A stretch of DNA of 64,000 nucleotides from JBBRCE01 sp038205115 (GTDB lineage Bacteria > Planctomycetota > Planctomycetia > Pirellulales > JBBRCE01): assembly GCA_038205115.1 (NCBI GenBank), contig JBBRCE010000012.1:43647-107646 (forward strand). Reading direction: 5' to 3'. The notes beneath the pieces are model-generated. The model was not told the DNA's origin and did not search any database. It saw only the letters and a list, made by a program, of their open reading frames with translations. The position numbers and the translations under genes are program-made. The stretch's first letter is position 1; each line of letters begins with the position of its first letter. Positions 7,993-17,143 of the stretch are shown one piece after another.

Positions 7993-9723
7993 ATGCTGCT
8001 ATCTGCCGATGCTCAACTTGATCGCACCGCGCGCGGAGTCGCAGGCGTCGATCTGATTGCCAGTTTGCTTCGCGAACAGCAAACGTTGAATACGGCCGTG
8101 GATCGATTTTCGCAGTTGCACGATGCGGCCGCCGTTCCGGAGCAAGCCCGCTATTACCGCAATCTTATTCCGCTCAGTAAGCCGCAACCCGGCGAGCAGT
8201 ATGCGTTCGAAGTCGATTTGGACACCTGCTCGGGTTGCAAGGCCTGCGTCACGGCTTGCCACAATTTGAACGGCTTGGAGGACCAAGAACTCTGGCGCTC
8301 GGTGGGTTTACTGCACGGCGGCAGTTCGCAACTTCCGGTGTTGCAGCATGTCACCACGGCTTGCCACCACTGTGTCGAACCGGCCTGCCTGGAAGGCTGC
8401 CCGGTAAAAGCCTACGACAAAGATCCGATCACCGGCATTGTCCGTCATTTGGACGATCAATGCATTGGTTGCCAGTATTGCATTTTGAAGTGTCCTTACG
8501 ACGTGCCCAAGTACAGCAAGTCAAAGGGCATCGTTCGCAAGTGCGATATGTGCAGCAATCGGCTGGCGGTGGGCGAAGCGCCTGCCTGCGTGCAGGCGTG
8601 TCCGAATCAAGCCATTCGGATTGCCATCGTTAGTAAGCAGGCAATCATCGAAGAAAGCGAAGGCGGCGTGTTTTTGCCGGGCGCGCCAGAACCGCGTTAC
8701 ACGCTGCCGACCACGGTTTATAAAACCGCGCGCACTTTGCCGCGTAATTTGCTGCCGGCCGATTATTACTCCGTGCAGTCTAGCCATAGCCATCTGCCGC
8801 TGGTGGTGATGCTGGTGATGTCGCAGATGTCGGTGGGCGCGTTTGTGATCGAACGGTTTTTAACGACCTGGTCCACTTGGTTCAGCGATCCGCAACTGGG
8901 CAACTTCCGCTTAGCGCATTTGGTCGGCGCAATCGGTTTGGGCGTGCTGGGTTCGGTGGCCGCGGTCGGTCACCTGGGGCGGCCGCTGTATGCCTTTCGC
9001 GCGATCATCGGCCTGGCCACGTCGTGGTTGAGTCGAGAAATTGTGGCCTTTGGCGCGTTCACGGGCTTAGCGTCGGCCTACGCCGGCAGCGCTTGGCTCC
9101 AGCAGCGCGGCCTGGCGATTTCGCCGGCGCTACTCAACATGTTAGGCGCAAGCGCGGCGCTAGCGGGTTTATTCGGCGTGGTTTGCTCGATCATGATTTA
9201 CGTCGACACCCAGCGTCCGTTCTGGGACGGGACTTCGACAACTCTGAAATTCATGCTCACCGGCGTGGTGCTGGGCTTGCCGACCGCGTTATTGATTTCA
9301 CTCTTTGCGGCGCTCGCCAGCCAATCGCTGACGCTCACGCAAGTGATGAACGAGTACGGAACCCTGTTGTGCCGCGCAACGCTGGTGGCCGTCGGCGTCA
9401 AGTTGCTGTACGAATGCCTGATCTTCACACACCTCCGCAATAAGCATCAAACCCCGCTGAAGCGCACGGCGCGGTTGATGACCGGCGAATTACGCCAAGC
9501 GGTCGTGTGGCGATTCGCGCTGGGCATTTCAGGCGGGTTGCTGCTGCCGGCAATCCTTTTAGCGCAACCGTGGTCCGGCGCGGGGCAAGTTACGCAGTCG
9601 GTGTTGTTGCTGATAACCGCGACGGCCCTGTTTGGCCTGTCGCTGGCCGGCGAACTGCTGGAACGTTATCTGTTTTTTACGGCGGTCGTCGCGCCCAAAA
9701 TGCCGGGATCGTTGCCATCATGA
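7993..9723 (+). CDS. DmsB-DmsC fusion: four-cluster ferredoxin plus quinone-linked membrane anchor
   Basis: A 576-residue fusion of two subunits that are usually separate in DMSO reductase-type enzymes. Residues about 70-215 are a DmsB/NrfC-like electron transfer domain with 16 Cys in four groups: C79-C82-C85-C89, C124-C127-C132-C136, C157-C160-C163-C167, and C184-C187-C199-C203, enough for four [4Fe-4S] clusters. Residues about 260-565 hold around eight hydrophobic helices of the DmsC anchor type, which exchanges electrons with the quinone pool. There is no Tat signal, so the iron-sulfur part probably faces the cytoplasm. Its stop overlaps the start of the catalytic subunit (ATGA), which implies translational coupling and one complex. 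No ribosome binding site precedes the ATG; a hairpin lies there instead. Confidence 0.88.
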   Translation: MLLSADAQLDRTARGVAGVDLIASLLREQQTLNTAVDRFSQLHDAAAVPEQARYYRNLIPLSKPQPGEQYAFEVDLDTCSGCKACVTACHNLNGLEDQELWRSVGLLHGGSSQLPVLQHVTTACHHCVEPACLEGCPVKAYDKDPITGIVRHLDDQCIGCQYCILKCPYDVPKYSKSKGIVRKCDMCSNRLAVGEAPACVQACPNQAIRIAIVSKQAIIEESEGGVFLPGAPEPRYTLPTTVYKTARTLPRNLLPADYYSVQSSHSHLPLVVMLVMSQMSVGAFVIERFLTTWSTWFSDPQLGNFRLAHLVGAIGLGVLGSVAAVGHLGRPLYAFRAIIGLATSWLSREIVAFGAFTGLASAYAGSAWLQQRGLAISPALLNMLGASAALAGLFGVVCSIMIYVDTQRPFWDGTSTTLKFMLTGVVLGLPTALLISLFAALASQSLTLTQVMNEYGTLLCRATLVAVGVKLLYECLIFTHLRNKHQTPLKRTARLMTGELRQAVVWRFALGISGGLLLPAILLAQPWSGAGQVTQSVLLLITATALFGLSLAGELLERYLFFTAVVAPKMPGSLPS

Positions 9724-11966
9724 GCCTTGCCGATCAGAGTTCACCTGCTCCGCGCGTGTTGGATCGGCTACGGACCATCATGCGACAGTGGGACGGCAAA
9801 CTCACGCGCGATTTACTGCTCAGCCCGGGCGGCTTCGGTCTGGGGCAAGTTCCGGCCGATAAAATTCCCGACGCCACGACGAACACCGTTTGCGGATTCT
9901 GCTCCACCGGTTGCGGGCTGAAAGTGCATCTGCATCAAGGCGAGGCGGTGAATCTTACGCCCACCACGGATTACCCCGTGAACCTCGGCATGGCCTGCCC
10001 CAAGGGCTGGGAGGCGCTGAATGTGCTGCAGGCCGACGATCGCGCCACGATGCCGCTGTTGCGCAACGACAAGGGACGCATGGAGCCCATCGGGTGGGAC
10101 CAGGCGATGCGTGTGTTTTGCGCGCGAATCAAAGCCGTGCAGGCCGTGCATGGACCAGAAGCTGTGGCCTTCATTAGCACCGGCCAGATTCCCAGCGAAG
10201 AAATGGCGCTGCTCGGCAGTCTGGCCAAGTTTGGCATGGGCATGCTGCACGGCGACGGCAACACGCGGCAATGCATGGCCACGGCAGCCACGGCTTACAA
10301 GCAATCGTTTGGTTTCGATGCCCCGCCCTACACTTACCAGGACTTCGAAGAATCCGACGTGATCGTGCTGGTGGGTGCCAACTTATGCATCGCGCACCCG
10401 ATCATGTGGGAACGCGTGCTGCGCAATCCGCACCAACCAAAGATTTACGTCATCGATCCGCGAGCCACGGAAACGGCCATGCAGGCCACGCAGCACCTGG
10501 CCATTCAGCCCAAGAGCGATCTGCCGCTGTTCTACGGCCTGGCGCACTTACTAATTCGCAACAACTGGATTGATCGCCCGTATATCGACGCGCACACCAG
10601 TGGCTTCGATGAGTTCGCGGAGTTCGTGCAGGAATTTACGCCGCAACGCGTTTCCGCCGAGACCGGACTTTCGATGGCGGCGCTGCAGGAATTTGCCACG
10701 GCCATTCACCAGGGAAAACGGGTTTCGTTCTGGTGGACGATGGGCGTCAACCAAAGTTACGAAGGCACCCGCGTCGCCCAAAGCATCATCAACCTGGCGC
10801 TGATGACCGGCAACATCGGCCGCCCTGGCACCGGTGCGAATTCGATTACCGGCCAATGCAACGCCATGGGCTCGCGACTGTACAGTAATACCACCAATAT
10901 GCTCGGTGGGCACGATTTCACCAGCGCTATCGATCGCGAAAAAATCAGCGGGCTGCTCAACATTCCGGTCGAGCAAATACCCACGCAAAACAGTTGGGCC
11001 TACGACCAAATCGTCGAAGGCGTTCTGGCTGGCAAGATCAAAGCGTTGTGGGTCATTGCCACCAACACGGCCCACTCGTGGATCAATCAGAACGCCGTGC
11101 GCGATATTCTCGGCCGACTGGATTTTTTGGTCGTGCAAGATATGTATCACAGCACCGAGACGGCGCAGTTGGCGCATATGGTGCTGCCGGCCGCGGCCTG
11201 GGGAGAAAAAGAAGGCACGTTCATCAATAGCGAGCGGCGCTTTGGCCGGCTCAAACGCGTGGCCCGCGCGCCAGGGCAAGCGCTGGCCGATTTTGCCATC
11301 TTTCAACTGGTTGCCCACTATTGGGGCTGCGGCGAAATGTTCCAAGAGTGGACATCACCGGAGGCCGCGTTTCAGATCATCAAGCGGATCAGCCGCGGGC
11401 AGCCCTGCGATATCTCCGGCATCAGCGACTACGCCATGCTCGATGATCGCGGCGGCATGCAGTGGCCTTGCACCGCCGAAGCAATGCCGGAACCGCACGA
11501 CAACCAGCGTCGCCTGTTTGCCGACGGCCAGTATTATCACGCGGATGGCCGCGCGAAGTTTTTGTTCGAAGCGCCGCGGCCGATGCCTGAACCGCCCAGC
11601 AAGGCTTATCCGCTGATCTTGCTGACGGGTCGAGGCACGGCCTCGCAGTGGCACACGCAGACGCGGACGTCCAAGTCGCCTGTGCTACGCAAGCTGTATC
11701 CCAAGGAGATCTACGTCGAAATCAATCCGGCCGACGCGCAGCAGTTGGGCATCTCGCCCAACGAGTCGGTGTGGGTACAATCGCAACGCGGCCGCATCAA
11801 GGCGCAGGCCTTTATTACCCGCAGCGTGGCCGCGGGGCAGGTGTTCATACCCATGCACTACGAGACGGCCAACCAATTGACCGACGCGGTCTTCGATCCC
11901 TACTCGCGTCAGCCGTCGTACAAATCGTGCGCGGTCAAGATCATGCACGAGCATCAGCTCGATTAA
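9720..11966 (+). CDS. Molybdopterin oxidoreductase, assimilatory nitrate reductase-like catalytic subunit
   Basis: A 748-residue bis-MGD molybdoenzyme. An N-terminal [4Fe-4S] motif is formed by C58, C61, C65 and C93 (CGFCSTGCG ... ACPKGW). NTRQCMATAA places Cys185 where Nas/Nap nitrate reductases have the Cys that binds molybdenum. The C-terminal molybdopterin-binding domain contains LTGRGTASQWHTQTRTSK and a PMHYETANQLT stretch like that of NasA/NarB. There is no twin-arginine signal, so it is expected in the cytoplasm. It starts inside the stop of the DmsB-DmsC fusion, which should pass electrons from quinol. Nitrate is the most likely substrate from the sequence, but other oxyanions are possible. 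No nitrite reductase or transporter gene is adjacent. Confidence 0.85.
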   Translation: MSLADQSSPAPRVLDRLRTIMRQWDGKLTRDLLLSPGGFGLGQVPADKIPDATTNTVCGFCSTGCGLKVHLHQGEAVNLTPTTDYPVNLGMACPKGWEALNVLQADDRATMPLLRNDKGRMEPIGWDQAMRVFCARIKAVQAVHGPEAVAFISTGQIPSEEMALLGSLAKFGMGMLHGDGNTRQCMATAATAYKQSFGFDAPPYTYQDFEESDVIVLVGANLCIAHPIMWERVLRNPHQPKIYVIDPRATETAMQATQHLAIQPKSDLPLFYGLAHLLIRNNWIDRPYIDAHTSGFDEFAEFVQEFTPQRVSAETGLSMAALQEFATAIHQGKRVSFWWTMGVNQSYEGTRVAQSIINLALMTGNIGRPGTGANSITGQCNAMGSRLYSNTTNMLGGHDFTSAIDREKISGLLNIPVEQIPTQNSWAYDQIVEGVLAGKIKALWVIATNTAHSWINQNAVRDILGRLDFLVVQDMYHSTETAQLAHMVLPAAAWGEKEGTFINSERRFGRLKRVARAPGQALADFAIFQLVAHYWGCGEMFQEWTSPEAAFQIIKRISRGQPCDISGISDYAMLDDRGGMQWPCTAEAMPEPHDNQRRLFADGQYYHADGRAKFLFEAPRPMPEPPSKAYPLILLTGRGTASQWHTQTRTSKSPVLRKLYPKEIYVEINPADAQQLGISPNESVWVQSQRGRIKAQAFITRSVAAGQVFIPMHYETANQLTDAVFDPYSRQPSYKSCAVKIMHEHQLD

Positions 11967-12006
11967 GCCAGCGGACAGTCTGCCGAAATTCGCTTTGGCC
12001 AGCGAA

Positions 12007-13182
12007 TCAATCGGGTACAGCGGCCTTGATTTCGACCAGATTGCCGGTGGCTTTGCCGTCACGCGTGCAAAGCGCCATAAAGACGTCGGAATCGATGGTG
12101 TCGCTGATGAACGCCACGTTGTGGCCGACCATGGCGACGTTAACGCCACCGGGGTGAGCGCTGCGTAATGCGGCATAGTAGGAGCCGGGCGTTGCCGAAT
12201 CGCCAGCGGCGCCGGCCGAACTTGAACCGCCGCAATACATCTTATTGATATTGGGGCTGGCGATGTTTTTATCGCAACCCTGAATCGTGTCGTAGTAATT
12301 GGCGGCTTTGTAGGTTGTGCCCAGCGTCGAAACCGGGAAACCGGTCGCGGGCTTCGAGGCCGGATTGGCATTAGGCGGCAAGTAACCAGTGAAGCTCGAC
12401 GCGCCCATGTTGGGCAGGAACCAGGCGCCGCGAATATCCGCGGAATTGTTGCGGGCCAAGATTTCTCCGATGATCAGAGTTGTCGTAGCGCCGTCATGCA
12501 CGTCATCGACTCGAATTCCCTTGCCGCCTGCCTTCCATTTGCCCTTGGCGCCGGCGTCGGTGGTGGACGTAAAGGTTTTGTCGAGAGTTTGAATATCGAA
12601 CATGCCTTTGTGTCCCACGTAGTAGTCGGCGCCGAAGTTTCCGGCGATATTGCCTTTGGCCAGGTTTTTGAGCGTGGAGCCGTTAGTGTAATAACTATCG
12701 ACGTCAATTGTTTCCGCGCTGGGACACGCAAACGGCGGCGGAACGGTGGTGCCAACTGCCTGCCAACGATTGGCACTATCGGCCGTGGTGCAACTCACGC
12801 AAGGGTTGGCGTTGATATCAATGCACTTCATCATTTGGTTGAAATAGGCTTCTTCATCCAACTGCGCGAGCAACTTGGCCAGCCAGTTCGGTCCTTGGCA
12901 AGGCGGCGCCAGATCCCACTGCTTACCGGTGGCTGGCGTGCAACTACCGACGCCCGGCGGAAAGCAATTGTTTTGGCTATGATAGGTTTGCAGCGCCAAG
13001 CTGATCTGATTCATGTGCGTACTGCAAACCGTCCGCTTGGCCCGTTCACGTACCGCGCCGATGGCCGGCAACAGCAGCGCCATGAGCATGCCCAAGATGG
13101 CAATCACCACCAATAATTCGATCAACGTAAAGCCGCGGCGCGTGACGCTGGCGGCTGGCCGCATGGTGTGAAGTCCCGACAT
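12007..13182 (-). CDS. DUF1559 protein with pilin-like N-terminus
   Basis: A 391-residue member of the large planctomycete DUF1559 family. The N-terminus has a prepilin cleavage signature, RRGFTLIELLVVIAILGMLMALLLPA, cut here by family analogy after the Gly. The mature part is a Cys-rich, Gly/Asn-rich secreted domain. Near the C-terminus the family normally carries an H-x9-DG motif. Here HPGGVNVAMV is followed by GH instead of DG, so the signature is altered. A GGAG site nine bases before the ATG supports the start. Family members are thought to form pseudopilus-like surface structures, but no function is established. It converges with the molybdoenzyme gene, 40 bases apart. Confidence 0.9.
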   Translation of the reverse strand: MSGLHTMRPAASVTRRGFTLIELLVVIAILGMLMALLLPAIGAVRERAKRTVCSTHMNQISLALQTYHSQNNCFPPGVGSCTPATGKQWDLAPPCQGPNWLAKLLAQLDEEAYFNQMMKCIDINANPCVSCTTADSANRWQAVGTTVPPPFACPSAETIDVDSYYTNGSTLKNLAKGNIAGNFGADYYVGHKGMFDIQTLDKTFTSTTDAGAKGKWKAGGKGIRVDDVHDGATTTLIIGEILARNNSADIRGAWFLPNMGASSFTGYLPPNANPASKPATGFPVSTLGTTYKAANYYDTIQGCDKNIASPNINKMYCGGSSSAGAAGDSATPGSYYAALRSAHPGGVNVAMVGHNVAFISDTIDSDVFMALCTRDGKATGNLVEIKAAVPD

Positions 13183-13493
13183 GAAAATTACTCCAAGAAA
13201 TGTGGTTGCCGGCGACTGGCTGGACGTTCACGGATAAGAGAGATGGGAATGAGTGCGGAGTGCCTGCCTGTCGCAATTGTCAAGCATATGGCTTAACTGG
13301 TATTTTTTCAAGAAGTTTTTTGTACGTTTGCTAGCCGATGCCGCCCGCAACTCACGGAAGTTTGGCAGCAATTCCAGCGGCGCATCACACGTGATCCCGA
13401 TCATCAACTGCATTTTTCGACTCTCGATCTTGGTTGGCGGAACGCCCGGATGCAGGTCATGGAGTCGGCAATCTTCGATTGCAAGAGGTTACG
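13183..13493. other. Divergent intergenic region
   Basis: A 311-base interval between divergently transcribed genes. It includes an AT-rich stretch near 13295-13335 with T-runs, which could hold promoters for either side. I see no convincing -35/-10 pair, small gene or structured RNA. An AAGAGG site at its right edge belongs to the DUF1653-cupin gene. Confidence 0.5.
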
Positions 13494-14060
13494 ATGAACG
13501 AAATCTCTCCCGGACGATACCGGCATTACAAGGGCAACGACTACACCGTGATTGGCGTTGCCCAGCATAGCGAAACCGAAGAAGAACTGGTTGTTTATCG
13601 GCCCGAGTACGGCGCGCGCGGCCTATGGGTGCGTCCGAAAAGCATGTTCGCCGAAACGGTGCTGGTTGGCGGTCGGCCGGTAGCGCGCTTTTCTCGCCTG
13701 CCTGACGAAGTCCCCGCAACGAGCGACGTTTCGCACAAGTTCGGCAATTTGCTGGACGATATTCCCAGCCAGTTGCCCCACGAACTGGTGCAGACGCTGC
13801 TCCAGCGGCCCAGTTTGCGGGTCGAGCGAATCGTCTCGCAAGGGCAGGCCTCGCCCGCCGGTTTTTGGTACGACCAGGACCACGGCGAGCTGGTGCTGTT
13901 GATGGCCGGCGCGGCGCGGTTGGAGTTGCCCGACCGATTAGTCGAACTGCGGGCGGGCGACGTAATCGATATCCCCGCGCACCAGCGCCATCGCGTGGCT
14001 TGGACATCGCCGGACGAACCGACCGTTTGGCTGACCGTGCATTATCGGGAACAACCATGA
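13494..14060 (+). CDS. DUF1653-cupin fusion protein
   Basis: A 188-residue cytoplasmic protein. Residues about 1-65 match DUF1653, a small SH3-like barrel (PGRYRHYKGNDYTVIGVAQHSETEE, split here only to show its landmarks: GRYRHYKG and ELVVYRPEYG). Residues about 105-185 form a cupin with LMAGAARLELPD and AHQRHRVAWTS, which place metal-binding-type Glu/His positions in the second cupin motif. The two parts are normally separate proteins. An AAGAGG sequence five bases before the ATG supports the start. The stop overlaps the ATG of the DUF2293 gene, so both are made together. The substrate or signal sensed is unknown. Confidence 0.8.
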   Translation: MNEISPGRYRHYKGNDYTVIGVAQHSETEEELVVYRPEYGARGLWVRPKSMFAETVLVGGRPVARFSRLPDEVPATSDVSHKFGNLLDDIPSQLPHELVQTLLQRPSLRVERIVSQGQASPAGFWYDQDHGELVLLMAGAARLELPDRLVELRAGDVIDIPAHQRHRVAWTSPDEPTVWLTVHYREQP

Positions 14061-14755
14061 GCAGCAAACAGCACGCACCGGTTTACACGCCCGGCGCTGC
14101 GCCGCGCTCGGTTTTAAATGTTCAAGGCGAAACGCTGATCGCGCCCGGCGACTGGGTTTTATTGCCGCCCGGCGACGCGGGGCTGACGCGCCGCGTGAAG
14201 GCGGCTGGCGAGCACTGGGTGGTGCAAGAGCGGCGCGGCCGCAAGATGTTCTCGCGTGGCATTTGGGCGCCGGCAGCAACCATCGCCCGCATTCAAGCGG
14301 AACTGCTGGCCGAACGTGGCACGGAAGCTTACGCCCGCAAGCAGCAGCGGGCCGCGCAGCGGCGCGATCACGAGCAAGCTACATACGTCGACGATTTTAA
14401 CGGCGCCGTGTTGGCGTTTCTGGCATTTCATGCCGCACACGCCGAACTGGCGGATCGACTGGCTCGCGCGGTGACCGAGCACGCCACGCCGGTCGGCAGT
14501 GGCACGGTCGCACGAACTGAGCGAATTCCGGTGGCCGAGCGCGCCGAGGCAGCGGTGATTGCCTGGCTGCGGCATCAAACGACCAGTTACGACAACATGG
14601 CGATTGCGCGCGTCAAAGGAAAGCGTCGCGAGGTCCGCCGGCAACTGGCCCAGCATTCACGCACTCTGCTGGAGCAATATCGCCGCGGTCTGGCAGCGCC
14701 GGCGGGTTGCCCGTTGCGCGCGGCGCTTGATCGGCCGGCGGAACACCAGCAATAG
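14057..14755 (+). CDS. DUF2293-like protein
   Basis: A 232-residue, basic, cytoplasmic protein with no membrane segment. The C-terminal part (about residues 125-205) resembles DUF2293, including HATPVGSGTVARTERIP and AVIAWLRHQTTSYDNM, and is followed by an Arg-rich helix, RVKGKRREVRRQLAQHS. The basic composition suggests nucleic acid contact, but that is inference. The ATG overlaps the TGA of the DUF1653-cupin gene in an ATGA arrangement, so the pair is co-translated. A hairpin lies directly after the stop. No catalytic motif is recognised. Confidence 0.75.
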   Translation: MSSKQHAPVYTPGAAPRSVLNVQGETLIAPGDWVLLPPGDAGLTRRVKAAGEHWVVQERRGRKMFSRGIWAPAATIARIQAELLAERGTEAYARKQQRAAQRRDHEQATYVDDFNGAVLAFLAFHAAHAELADRLARAVTEHATPVGSGTVARTERIPVAERAEAAVIAWLRHQTTSYDNMAIARVKGKRREVRRQLAQHSRTLLEQYRRGLAAPAGCPLRAALDRPAEHQQ

Positions 14756-14757
14756 CC

Positions 14758-14807
14758 GACGCTGGCAGCGTCGCCAACGAATGCGCGTGAGCGAGCGAGT
14801 TCGTTGG
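14758..14807. terminator. Two hairpins between converging genes
   Basis: GACGCT/AGCGTC (14758-14772, three-base loop) is followed by CCAACGAA/TTCGTTGG (14774-14781 with 14800-14807). They lie three bases after the DUF2293 gene stop. There is no clear T-run after the second stem on the plus strand, so termination is likely but not certain. Confidence 0.4.
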
Positions 14808-14811
14808 TCTG

Positions 14812-14830
14812 AAAAAACAGCCCTCTGGGC
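14812..14830 (-). terminator. Probable terminator of the typA gene
   Basis: On the minus strand a short GCCC-AGA-GGGC hairpin is followed by TG and six T residues, 12 bases after the typA stop. The stem is only four base pairs, but the T-run is good. Confidence 0.45.
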
Positions 14831-14841
14831 CGCGACGCCGG

Positions 14842-16668
<1,827 letters not shown>

Positions 16669-17143
16669 GGCAAAACTCGGCAAAAAAAGTGTCTGGAAAT
16701 CGGTTTTCCGGAAGCCGCCGCACGGGGTGTGCCTGAGCAACTTCCGCTAGCAATCTGGAGAATTCGCGCCCGGCCTGGCGAAACAGACTCACGGCGGGGC
16801 AGAGGTCTCGACTGTCGTTCAGCCTGCTGCGAAGTTCGCTGGCTGAGGGCGACAATCGAATGAACGAGAAGGGACACGCGGTCGCTAGACCACGTTAGTC
16901 CCAAAACTGGAACACGGCAAAATATCCTGGGCTGCAAATCCGCTTCATGATCGACTCGTAGCGAAACCGCCCAAAACGTAATGTTCAGAAAAAAACCAAG
17001 GCGCCAAAAGTTCCGCCTCGGTCATCGAATACCTGGATTATAGTCGTCCGGGCCGAAGCCGACAACGCCAAAACGGCGGCAATTTGCCGCCGTCGCCGAG
17101 AAATACCGCAAAAACGCAGACTCAAGCGGCGCTCGCGTGCGGC
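16669..17143. other. Intergenic region, 475 bases
   Basis: This gap separates typA from the sedolisin-like gene, both on the minus strand, so it should contain the typA promoter. The only feature I can support is the perfect inverted repeat at 17073-17093. There is an A-run at 16985-16992. No tRNA-like or protein-coding pattern is convincing. Confidence 0.5.
17069..17093 (-). terminator. Terminator of the sedolisin-like peptidase gene
   Basis: A perfect ten-base inverted repeat (ACGGCGGCAA, one-base centre, TTGCCGCCGT) at 17073-17093 lies 51 bases after the stop. Read on the minus strand it is followed by a short T-run, as in intrinsic terminators. Confidence 0.6.
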
